64,000 bases of DNA from SZUA-36 sp963749115 (lineage in GTDB: Bacteria; Pseudomonadota; Gammaproteobacteria; Xanthomonadales; SZUA-36). Position 1 is the stretch's first letter, and each line of letters begins with the position of its first letter. The notes under the pieces were generated by a model that worked only from the letters and a program-made list of their open reading frames with translations, ran no database searches and had not been told where the DNA came from. The DNA is taken from NCBI GenBank assembly GCA_963749115.1, contig CAVVLP010000017.1:62001-126000 (forward strand). Reading direction: 5' to 3'. Both the position numbers and the translations under genes were made by a program. Below are positions 7,924-15,573 of this stretch, in pieces.

Positions 7924-10113
7924 TCATACCCGTCGTTCAATTGAATGACCCCATAATTCCAGTTCCACATACACCAACCGGGCTTGCGCCTGTGCTGTCT
8001 CAATGTCTGTTCCAATCTGCAGCCGTTGGCGATCAACACCGGCTGCGTTTAGCTGATCAACAATGGTCCGTGCCCGGTACCGCGCTAAGGCTTTGAGCTT
8101 CGTGCGGGAGACAGCTTCGTTTCTCACCAGCGCCTCAAACACGGCCTCGTAAAATGCCGTTCCGCGTTGCGGGTGGTTTGCACGCAGCGCTTCCAGTTCC
8201 GCCGTGCTGAGCCGCTTACCCGCAAATTCATCAAGCACCGAGATCACCTTGCTGTCGTTAAAGTCGGTCGAACCTGGTGCTTCTCGTCCCGGTGGCCCGG
8301 CACTGCTGGCCAGGGCGACGTGCAAGCCGACCTGCTTGCGGGCCAGGGCCTGCCGGTCGACAACCGTATCGAAACGTCCACTAATTGTCAGACCAAGACC
8401 TGGGCGTTGTACAAGTGCCGCCGCAAGAATAGCAAGGTTACTTTCGGCGGCCATCGGCAGCGCGGCGTCGCCGGGCTTGAACACGATACGTTCGAGAAAC
8501 GGTGGCGATATACCGTTCAGCTTACCGAGCGTGTAAAAAGGTGCCTTTGTAAGGTTTTTAACCAGGTTCACGAGGCCTTCACCGAGAAGATACCCAAGTT
8601 GCATATTCTCCTCAACCCGACCCGCTGGCACGGGGATGGAAAAATTGATCCGGTCGCTGCCGTCCCTGACCAGGGCAACAGCCAGGTCTAGTGGCAGTTG
8701 AGGAGGCAGTCCAGGGGTAACCGGGCTGGTGGGCATCTCATCAAGCTGGAACGCCAGCGCTGAAATTTCGTTTTTCAATTCAAATTGCTGATCAATTTTC
8801 TGGTAATCAAAGTGCATATCCAATTGACCGGAGGCAATTCCGCGGCTGGTAACGGCTTCCAGGTACGGTGACAGTACCGTGGCATCAAGGTCTTCAATGC
8901 GTATATCAAGGCGGCCATCACCGTCTGAACCGGTTGGCAACCAGTTAACATTGAGTACACTCGTGCTCTCTCCCAGGACACGACCCGCAATGCTCACCTT
9001 CGTGCCGCCGTCCTGCCGTGTGATAATGCCTTCGATTTTGTCAGTTTTGAGCTGGTACGTAGGTGTCAGGCTCTGATCGGTCAGGTCCAGTAAACCCTCC
9101 TGGATCTCGATCCGCGGGATGGAAGGTTGGAGGTGATTCGTCTGGTCAAATAAGGGTTTTAACCAGTGGGCAGTACGCAGGGTTCCGTCAGCATCACGTG
9201 CCAGTCTCATATGTGGCTGATTTAACTGAAGCCCCTCCACCGAAGCCCTGAAGGGAGTGCTCTGGATTGCCAATTCCGTGGCTTGTACGTTAGCGGCGGA
9301 AAAGATCGCAGCGTCGCTTGAGCGATCCACCAGCTCAAACCGATCAAGTTGGGCCCCACCACGGATGGTCGTCTGTCCATGTTCATAATAGACTCTGAAC
9401 TTTCCCGACAACAGGGCAGAAAGTATTTTGAGATGCTGACCGGAACCGCTGCCGACCGCAAAGACTGAGTCGAGGTCTGCCAGGTTGACCCCACCCAGCT
9501 CAAGCGTCGTATCCAACATGCCCGGGAAAAGTCTTAAGCTGCCACTTGACCGTAGCCAACCGGAGCGATTGACCTCGGCTGAGAGGGTGAACTGACCTGG
9601 TTTGTAAGGTTTGCCACCCAGGTTTTCCAGGGAAAATTCCAGGCCTGTCAGCTCGACCATGGCGTCGTCAGCAGTCCCGGATGAGGTGTCTGTCCAGTGT
9701 AATTGTCCCCGCATGACCTGCAGGCGGGAGATGGAGATGAGAGGAAAGGAATCACCTTCCCCCATTCCTTCCGGCAATGCGTCTACCCGCAAATAGGGTG
9801 TGTCAAAAACCATTTCACGGATGATCCAGCCACGATGCCAAAGACTTGCGATATCAAGACGGACCCGCATGCTCTCAAGGGTGAATATTGGATGATGATC
9901 TTCAGTGGCGATACGGAGTTGACGCAGGTCTGTGTTGAGCAGGAACGGGTTGACACTCAACTGGCCGAGCGTGACAGTGCCACCGGTATGCCTGGAGAGG
10001 TCATCGATGATCTGGCGTTTAAGCAGATACGGTGCCAGCAGGAATCCCGCCAGCGTATACACAATAGCGAAAGCCATGATAATGACTAATGCAATCCGGA
10101 CTGATGTGCGCAA
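7924..10113 (-). CDS. DUF748 domain protein (AsmA-like envelope protein)
   Basis: A 729-residue protein with an N-terminal membrane anchor (IALVIIMAFAIVYTLAGFLLAPYLL) and a long periplasmic part rich in beta-strands. The early VTLGQLSVNPFLLNTDLRQL and the later VNLVKNLTKAPFYTLGKL segments are typical of DUF748. Family members are related to AsmA/TamB-like bridging proteins implicated in outer-membrane lipid homeostasis, though direct evidence is sparse. The start appears to be TTG at 10113, with GGAG seven bases upstream. Its last codons lie inside the 504-bp repeat. It is transcribed divergently from the VWA/ABC operon. Confidence 0.85.
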   Translation of the reverse strand: MRTSVRIALVIIMAFAIVYTLAGFLLAPYLLKRQIIDDLSRHTGGTVTLGQLSVNPFLLNTDLRQLRIATEDHHPIFTLESMRVRLDIASLWHRGWIIREMVFDTPYLRVDALPEGMGEGDSFPLISISRLQVMRGQLHWTDTSSGTADDAMVELTGLEFSLENLGGKPYKPGQFTLSAEVNRSGWLRSSGSLRLFPGMLDTTLELGGVNLADLDSVFAVGSGSGQHLKILSALLSGKFRVYYEHGQTTIRGGAQLDRFELVDRSSDAAIFSAANVQATELAIQSTPFRASVEGLQLNQPHMRLARDADGTLRTAHWLKPLFDQTNHLQPSIPRIEIQEGLLDLTDQSLTPTYQLKTDKIEGIITRQDGGTKVSIAGRVLGESTSVLNVNWLPTGSDGDGRLDIRIEDLDATVLSPYLEAVTSRGIASGQLDMHFDYQKIDQQFELKNEISALAFQLDEMPTSPVTPGLPPQLPLDLAVALVRDGSDRINFSIPVPAGRVEENMQLGYLLGEGLVNLVKNLTKAPFYTLGKLNGISPPFLERIVFKPGDAALPMAAESNLAILAAALVQRPGLGLTISGRFDTVVDRQALARKQVGLHVALASSAGPPGREAPGSTDFNDSKVISVLDEFAGKRLSTAELEALRANHPQRGTAFYEAVFEALVRNEAVSRTKLKALARYRARTIVDQLNAAGVDRQRLQIGTDIETAQAQARLVYVELELWGHSIERRV

Positions 10114-10313
10114 ATCGATACTCCATAGGTATGTGTCGGGCTAGTATAGTGTCAACCCCGAAGCGTGTGATCGTTACAGGGTTGAAGATACGCTATTTTC
10201 TACTTGCGTGAGTGCCTGATCAATGATGTAACATACACTTACCAACCTAAAGCCCACCCGGGCTGGTTCGGCAAATCTCTTGTTTATCTGAGGGTGGGTG
10301 GGAGAAGAGCGTT

Positions 10314-10913
10314 ATGATTCCTTCTACTGGTTTACGACCCGCAAATTGCACGGGTCAAATAGATCGACGATTGCTGGCCGGCATTGCCATCCTGGTACTG
10401 CTTGTTTTGGGTGTCGGGATTTATCTGCTGCGTGACAAAACCGAAACAGTGCAGGTTCCGCAACCAGGACCAGATGTTGCGCCTCCCAGGGTTCTGGAAA
10501 CCGTTGAACCAGCAAAAACAGAAGAGGAGCGCGGAGATACTGCTCGCGAGATTATCGCCGAGCTTCGGGCGAATCCGGCAGCCATTGATTACGCTCTGGC
10601 CTTCGACCGTGCGCAGGAATTCCAGGCGGCCGGAAATTTTGCTGATGCACAATTGCTTTACTTTTTTGCTGCCCGTGGCGGTCACGGCCCGGCTGCCTTT
10701 GAACTCGCCAGCTTGCAGGATCCGAACCATTTTTCGTCCGAGGCCGGACTGATGGACAAACCCAATCCTTTCCAGGCCTATAAATGGTATCGCGCCGCCC
10801 GTGACGCAGGTAATCAAATGGCAGCGGTGCGCCTGTCCGAATTGCATGCCTGGGCCAAGGCGGAAGCTGAAAATGACCCGCTTGCGGAGCAACTTCTGTT
10901 GCAATGGGAGTAA
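10314..10913 (+). CDS. Membrane-anchored Sel1-like protein, first gene of VWA/ABC operon
   Basis: A 199-residue protein with a single TM helix at about residues 21-39 (LAGIAILVLLVLGVGIYLL), a proline-rich linker, and a periplasmic helical region. The helical region has Sel1/TPR-like spacing (FAARGGHGPAAFELASL and KWYRAARDAGNQMAAVRLSEL). Such repeats usually mediate protein-protein contacts. The stop TAA is followed directly by the ATG of the VWA gene, so the two are co-translated. Its function is likely as scaffold or partner of the secreted VWA protein; that is inference from position. Confidence 0.6.
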   Translation: MIPSTGLRPANCTGQIDRRLLAGIAILVLLVLGVGIYLLRDKTETVQVPQPGPDVAPPRVLETVEPAKTEEERGDTAREIIAELRANPAAIDYALAFDRAQEFQAAGNFADAQLLYFFAARGGHGPAAFELASLQDPNHFSSEAGLMDKPNPFQAYKWYRAARDAGNQMAAVRLSELHAWAKAEAENDPLAEQLLLQWE

Positions 10914-12866
10914 ATGATGAACAAATCAATTTCTGTAAGATTTACACTTTCAATCATCTTCCTGGCGGCTGTCGCCCAGATTGGCGTCGCCTGGGGGCAA
11001 GTGAACAGACCCCTGCTGCAGGAAGGCAAGACGGCACTGTATCAGCGTGTCATCGCCATACCCGGTGCGAAACTGAACACTTTACCAGGGGGTAGTTCTG
11101 CCACCGACCTGAAGGTCTCCCCATTCTCGACTTTTTACGTTTATCAGCGCAGCAACAACAATGGTGAGTGGTTGCAGGTTGGAACAGACAGCACCGGAAC
11201 CGTTGCAGGCTGGTTACCGGCGGAGCAGGCAGTTGATTGGAATCAGACACTGACCGTTGCTTTTCGGGATTCCGCCGAACAGAACCGGGTACCATTGTTT
11301 GGTGATCGCTCTTCCCTGAAGACCCTCATCGACAGTGGGGATTCAGTTGCATATTCAAAACTGCGCGATCAGGCCGGACAGGGTATCAGCGGGGATTCTC
11401 CCGTGGTGGCCATCCAGCCCGAGGGTTACATCGATATCCGCAAGGACTTTTACCTGGTGCCAATACTGGATCACGAAGACGTCCTGGTGGGTGGGCAGCA
11501 GGCTCGGCTTTTGCACGTAGCCACCGTACCGTTACAGGATTCTCAGGCGGTGGTCGATACCTACCGGACAGGAATCGTTTTCGTTATCGACTCCACCATA
11601 TCCATGGGACCCTATATTGATAAGACACGCGAGATCATGCAGCGTGTCTACCGGTCCATCGAAGAAGCAAAGCTGGCGGATCAGGTCAGTTACGGCCTGG
11701 TGGCCTATCGCGACAATATTACGGCCGTACCGCAGCTCGAGTTTGTAACCAGAACCTATGCAAGCCTGGCCGATGGCACCAGCGGCACGGAATTTCTGTC
11801 CCGAATTGCGGCAGTGAAACCGGCAACGGTCTCCAGTGACGGCTTCAATGAAGACGCTTATGCCGGTGTCAGCGAGGCGATCAACTCCATTGACTGGACT
11901 GGTTATTACGCGAAGTACATCATTCTGATCAGCGATGCGGGTCCGCGTATTGAAAATGATCCACTCTCCGCCACGGGACTGGGTTCAGCCTCGCTCAGGG
12001 AGATTGCCCAAGAGAATGATATTGCGATTGGAGTCTTCCATCTCAGAACCGCGGCGGGCGCCAGCAATCACGGCTTTGCCGAGGAGCAGTATCGTGAACT
12101 ATCAACCATCAGCGGCATTGGTGATTTCTACTATCCCATCAAAACCGGGGATGTGAGTGGTTTTGAAACAGCTTTGAGCTCCATGACGGAGCAACTGACC
12201 ATGCAGGTTCGTGAGGCAGCCAGCGGGCGTCCACCTACAAACGTGGTGACAGCCACCGGTAGCTCAACTGAACTAGATGAGTTTCAGAACAAGGTCGCAC
12301 GACTGGGTTACGGATTGCGCATGAAATACCTGCAGGAGGAGAATCTTGCCGGGCAAAGGGTGCCGGCGTTGTTCAATGCCTGGATGGTAGACCGTGACCT
12401 GGCTGCACCCGCTGAGCGTTCCATCGATGTACGGGTCCTGTTAACCCGTGATCAGCTAAGTGATTTGCACGAAGTGCTGAGGCAGGTGCTGATTACGGCC
12501 GAGGAAGGTACGCTGGCCCCGGATGATTTTCTAGATGAACTCAAGAGTCTTGCAGCCACCATCAGCCGTGATCCTGCTGCAGCCAAGATGTCGACGCGGG
12601 CAGTTGGCGGCCAGAGCCTTGCTGATATGGGTTACATGCGGGAATACCTTGAAGGGCTGCCTTACAAGAGCGAGGTGATGAACCTCGACCTCAGTATCTG
12701 GCAGCAATGGCCGGCCCAACGTCAGTTCGAATTTATCAGTCAGCTGGATGGAAAAGTGGCCTATTACCGGTCGTTGCACGATAACGTCGATCTATGGGTG
12801 CCGTTAGATGACGGCGAGGTAGATGGTGATTCGGTGTATCCCCTGTTACTGGAGGCATTACCCTGA
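10914..12866 (+). CDS. Secreted von Willebrand factor A protein (PpkA-type VWA)
   Basis: A 650-residue exported protein. A signal peptide (SIIFLAAVAQIGVAWG) is followed by an SH3-like region (residues 30-110), a VWA domain beginning near residue 220 with the MIDAS-like FVIDSTISMGPYID, and a long helical C-terminal part. This VWA subtype resembles the periplasmic portion of the type VI kinase PpkA, but there is no kinase domain here. Other MIDAS elements may be the DGFNEDAYAG and LISDAGPR segments. It is encoded between the Sel1-like protein and an ABC transporter. A periplasmic sensing or substrate-presenting role is likely but unproven. Confidence 0.75.
   Translation: MMNKSISVRFTLSIIFLAAVAQIGVAWGQVNRPLLQEGKTALYQRVIAIPGAKLNTLPGGSSATDLKVSPFSTFYVYQRSNNNGEWLQVGTDSTGTVAGWLPAEQAVDWNQTLTVAFRDSAEQNRVPLFGDRSSLKTLIDSGDSVAYSKLRDQAGQGISGDSPVVAIQPEGYIDIRKDFYLVPILDHEDVLVGGQQARLLHVATVPLQDSQAVVDTYRTGIVFVIDSTISMGPYIDKTREIMQRVYRSIEEAKLADQVSYGLVAYRDNITAVPQLEFVTRTYASLADGTSGTEFLSRIAAVKPATVSSDGFNEDAYAGVSEAINSIDWTGYYAKYIILISDAGPRIENDPLSATGLGSASLREIAQENDIAIGVFHLRTAAGASNHGFAEEQYRELSTISGIGDFYYPIKTGDVSGFETALSSMTEQLTMQVREAASGRPPTNVVTATGSSTELDEFQNKVARLGYGLRMKYLQEENLAGQRVPALFNAWMVDRDLAAPAERSIDVRVLLTRDQLSDLHEVLRQVLITAEEGTLAPDDFLDELKSLAATISRDPAAAKMSTRAVGGQSLADMGYMREYLEGLPYKSEVMNLDLSIWQQWPAQRQFEFISQLDGKVAYYRSLHDNVDLWVPLDDGEVDGDSVYPLLLEALP
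12851..12865 (+). promoter_or_regulatory. Shine-Dalgarno and CTG start of the ABC ATPase
   Basis: GGAGG at 12851-12855 lies seven bases before a CTG at 12863 that overlaps the VWA stop as CTGA. The residues after the CTG (STDVFSLRNVTKSY) form the standard first strand of an ABC ATPase. The next possible start, GTG at 12893, would delete that strand. Confidence 0.7.
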
Positions 12867-13600
12867 GCACGGACGTCTTTTCGCTGCGTAATGTGACGAA
12901 AAGTTATGCAGCGGGTGGCGCTGAATATACGTTGTCCATTCCCCGGCTTGATATCAGGCCGGGGGTAAAGCTGGCATTTGTTGGTGAAAGTGGCTCCGGC
13001 AAGAGTACCTTGCTCGAACTCCTGGCCATGATATTGCGCCCAGACAACATTGATACGTTTACCTTTAAACCCGACACTGAAAAACAAAGCATCGATATTG
13101 AGGCGGCCTGGCAGTCCGGTGATGCCGATCAATTGAGTGATTTGCGCAGCAGGTACGTCGGTTACGTGTTACAAAGCGGTGGTCTGTTGCCCTATCTCAG
13201 CGTGCGCGAAAATATCAACCTTTCACGCCAGTTACTGGGTCTGCCATTGGACCAGTCGGCGGAAGAATGGGCCGTGAAACTCAATATACAACAACAGCTT
13301 GACAAGCTGCCATCAATGCTTTCGGTCGGGCAAAGACAAAGGGCGGCGATTGCCCGGGCGTTGGCTCACAAGCCACGGGTTCTGATAGCGGATGAGCCGA
13401 CAGCGGCCATCGACCCGCAAAACGCGGAACGCATCATGAAACTGATGGCGGCGCTGGCCGACGATTTGGGCGTGACCCTGATCGTCGCCAGTCATGCCAT
13501 CGGCCTGGTTGAACAAGCCGGCTTGCAGCTATTGAATCTCCATGCTGAATCGCTCGATGGCGACTCTTTGCTGGTAACGGTGTCCGATGCGACCGGTTAA
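12863..13600 (+). CDS. ABC transporter ATP-binding protein (LolD/MacB/TagT-like)
   Basis: A 245-residue ATPase if started at the CTG at 12863. Walker A is GESGSGKST (41-49). A Q-loop lies in YVLQSGGLLPYLSVREN, the signature is LSVGQRQR (LSGGQ with Val for Gly), Walker B is VLIADEP, and the switch histidine is in VASHAIG. The class fits exporters or extractors of the LolCDE/MacB type with an FtsX-like permease, and the permease gene overlaps its end by 14 bases. In type VI clusters the TagS/TagT pair of this class works upstream of PpkA, and the adjacent PpkA-type VWA gene suggests a similar pairing. The substrate is unknown. Confidence 0.85.
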   Translation: MSTDVFSLRNVTKSYAAGGAEYTLSIPRLDIRPGVKLAFVGESGSGKSTLLELLAMILRPDNIDTFTFKPDTEKQSIDIEAAWQSGDADQLSDLRSRYVGYVLQSGGLLPYLSVRENINLSRQLLGLPLDQSAEEWAVKLNIQQQLDKLPSMLSVGQRQRAAIARALAHKPRVLIADEPTAAIDPQNAERIMKLMAALADDLGVTLIVASHAIGLVEQAGLQLLNLHAESLDGDSLLVTVSDATG

Positions 13601-14813
13601 CACACATTACAGACTGGTGGTATTTCTCGCCTGGCGCGACTACTGTCACGAAAAGTTGATGTCAATTTGCTTTATCCTGGCTTTGAGTGCCGTGCTGGTA
13701 CCGTTGCTGGTGCTGTTCGGCCTGAAGTATGGCATTGTCACCAACCTTCTGACCCCGCTCAAGGAGGACCCGCGTTACCGTCAAATCCAGCCGGTTGGCA
13801 GTGGAAAATACGCCCCCGAGTGGTTCGAGCACATGGCCGCGTTACCCGAAGTTGCTTTCATCGTACCCCGGACGCGGACGATTGCAGCCATTATCAGTTT
13901 GCGTGCCGCCGATACCGATGTGGGCCGCATCATTGATGTCGAGTTGATTCCTTCGGCTGCCAATGACCCGGTGCTCGTCGGTCTGCAGGAGCCAATCGGA
14001 CTTGGGCAGGTGGTGCTGTCAATGGACGCTGCCGACAAGCTCGGTGCGGCCGTTGGAACGCGGCTCGAAGGGATATTGACACGCGTTTACAAGGACGAGT
14101 CACAGACCGGTCTGCTACCGCTGGAAGTGGTGGGGGTAGCGTCTGCGGCAGCTTTTGCACGCGATGGTCTGTTTGTGTCTAACGAACTGCTTGTAGCTGT
14201 TGAGAATTTCCGTGATGGCCGTTATGTACCGGCAATAGGCCTGGATGGTGTTGCGGTTCAGGATGGACCACGAAACTACTCCGGTTTCAGGCTTTATGCC
14301 AGGAGCATCGAAGATGTCGCAGGTCTGCGCCAGGGCTTAATGGACCGGGGGATTGACGTGCGCACACGAGTTGCGGATATCGAGCTGGTAGCCAAGTTGG
14401 ACCGCAACCTCAGTATCGTTTTCTGGATCATCACCATCATCGCGGCCAGCGGCTACGGGTTGTCTTTTGGTACCAGCATTTGGGCGAATGTTGATCGCAA
14501 ACGCCGCGAGTTCAGCGTGCTGCGGCTGACAGGATTCCGGACCCATGGGATTATCTGGTTTCCCATACTACAGGCTTTACTGACCGGTGTGCTGGGTTGG
14601 GCGATTGCAGTGATTGCTTTCTTCCTGGTCCAGTCCGGGCTCAACGCGCTATTCGTTGATAATATCGGCGGCGGCCAGCCTATATGCAGGCTGCTGGCTT
14701 GGCACCTCGGAGTTTCGCTGGTCATGACGTTGTTTGCAGCCGCCCTGGCGGCAGCATTGGGCGGCATGCGGATCGCCCAGTTCGAACCTTCTTTGGCGTT
14801 ACGGGAGGCATAA
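13587..14813 (+). CDS. FtsX/MacB-type ABC permease (TagS-like)
   Basis: A 408-residue permease with the four-helix MacB/FtsX layout: one helix near residues 25-48 (SICFILALSAVLVPLLVLFGL), a large periplasmic domain of about 230 residues, then three helices. These are around VFWIITIIAASGYGLSFG, WFPILQALLTGVLGWAIAVIAFFLV and HLGVSLVMTLFAAALAAALGG. The cytoplasmic RKRREFSVLRLTGFRTHGI loop, the ATPase-coupling segment, is clear. The reading frame overlaps the ATPase gene. It is the last gene of the operon; a small hairpin follows the stop. Confidence 0.85.
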   Translation: MRPVNTHYRLVVFLAWRDYCHEKLMSICFILALSAVLVPLLVLFGLKYGIVTNLLTPLKEDPRYRQIQPVGSGKYAPEWFEHMAALPEVAFIVPRTRTIAAIISLRAADTDVGRIIDVELIPSAANDPVLVGLQEPIGLGQVVLSMDAADKLGAAVGTRLEGILTRVYKDESQTGLLPLEVVGVASAAAFARDGLFVSNELLVAVENFRDGRYVPAIGLDGVAVQDGPRNYSGFRLYARSIEDVAGLRQGLMDRGIDVRTRVADIELVAKLDRNLSIVFWIITIIAASGYGLSFGTSIWANVDRKRREFSVLRLTGFRTHGIIWFPILQALLTGVLGWAIAVIAFFLVQSGLNALFVDNIGGGQPICRLLAWHLGVSLVMTLFAAALAAALGGMRIAQFEPSLALREA

Positions 14814-14820
14814 ACAACCA

Positions 14821-14845
14821 CGTAAAGGGGGCAGAGCCCTTTGCG
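14821..14845 (+). terminator. Hairpin after the VWA/ABC operon
   Basis: CGTAAAGGG pairs with CCCTTTGCG (one G-T wobble), eight bases after the permease stop. There is no long T-run. The stem resembles part of the GGGGTCAGAGCCCTTT palindrome found at 33834, so it may be a repeat remnant rather than a true terminator. Confidence 0.4.
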
Positions 14846-15215
14846 TACTGCAGAAGCGTGCTGCCGTTATTACTTGCGTACCACAGGGTGTCAGTGCTTA
14901 CCTCATAAGCCAATGAGCCCGAACTGCCGACATGAGCGAAAGAGTTGCAAGAATAAGACTGCGAAGATGCATAAGTTGTTCCTTGATTTAAGTGGTTATT
15001 GCATGTGTCAAAAACCGCTGGGACTAGTTTCCCCGATTAGTGATTGTGAGCCTTGCTGAGTTAACGGAAAATAATAATATATAAAGAGTTGAGAGCTTAT
15101 GGAAAACATCTGAATTAAGTTCCCTGGATGTTCTGTTTCGATCGCAAAGGTGAAAGTATTTCAGGAGAAACGGCTAGCACCTTGTCCGGATCGAGAGTAT
15201 AAATATTTGGGTCGG
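14846..15215. other. Non-coding stretch between the ABC operon and RHS island
   Basis: I see no gene or strong structure. The right half, around 15060-15150, is AT-rich. It marks the change from average to visibly GC-rich sequence beyond 15.3 kb. Confidence 0.5.
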
Positions 15216-15228
15216 CCTAAAGGGGTCA
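15216..15228 (+). repeat. CCTAAAGGGGTCA motif at a gene break
   Basis: This 13-mer also occurs at 33829-33841 and 40862-40874, where it forms one half of a palindrome. Here it sits at the broken end of the beta-helix fragment. Confidence 0.75.
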
Positions 15229-15484
15229 CACTGATCGAGAGTCACGATGCCGGTGCTGAAGATGTTCAGCACGCCGATGCTGCCCCCCTCTCCCGCATAC
15301 GCAATCTCACAATAGTCAAAGCTGGCTGATCCGCTGCCCAATATATTGACACTGACCCAGTCTCCTGCAGCCGGAACCACCGCATCGGAGGTAAAAACCA
15401 CCGGCTTACCCGGGTCGCCATTGACCCGGAGCGTACCGCCATTCATAACGCTAATCGAAGTGCCTGCCTGTCCGGATCTCAGTC
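15229..15484 (-). pseudogene. Fragment of a surface beta-helix/repeat protein
   Basis: The minus strand reads SISVMNGGTLRVNGDPGKPVVFTSDAVVPA and then GDWVSVNI and SGSASFDYCEIAYAG, typical of one to two turns of secreted parallel beta-helix or RHS-associated adhesin repeats. There is no start, and the reading frame leaves the family at about 15228, exactly at the CCTAAAGGGGTCA motif. It overlaps nothing functional, because the RHS gene on the other strand starts only at 15574. It is probably the tail end of a former neighbour of the RHS locus. Confidence 0.6.
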
Positions 15485-15573
15485 ATATTTTCGTTATCTA
15501 CATTAATGGGCCGCGTTTCCACCGGATCGGTGGGTTACCAGGCCGAAGAAAAAGACTCGGAGTACGATTGCCA

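Larger units (their letters stand above)
7442..7945. repeat. 504-bp direct repeat, original copy
   Basis: Aligned with 33882-34385, only about five substitutions are seen across 504 bp. The unit covers the DUF1304 gene, its upstream region with a GAGTATA repeat, and the last 22 bases of the DUF748 gene. Because the flanking DUF748 gene is complete here, this is the parental locus and the other copy is the duplicate. Confidence 0.95.

Noticed and set aside
15346..15573. Upstream extension of the giant RHS gene by 76 codons
   Set aside because: It lacks a ribosome-binding site, overlaps the beta-helix remnant, and would place the signal peptide internally; the ATG at 15574 fits better.
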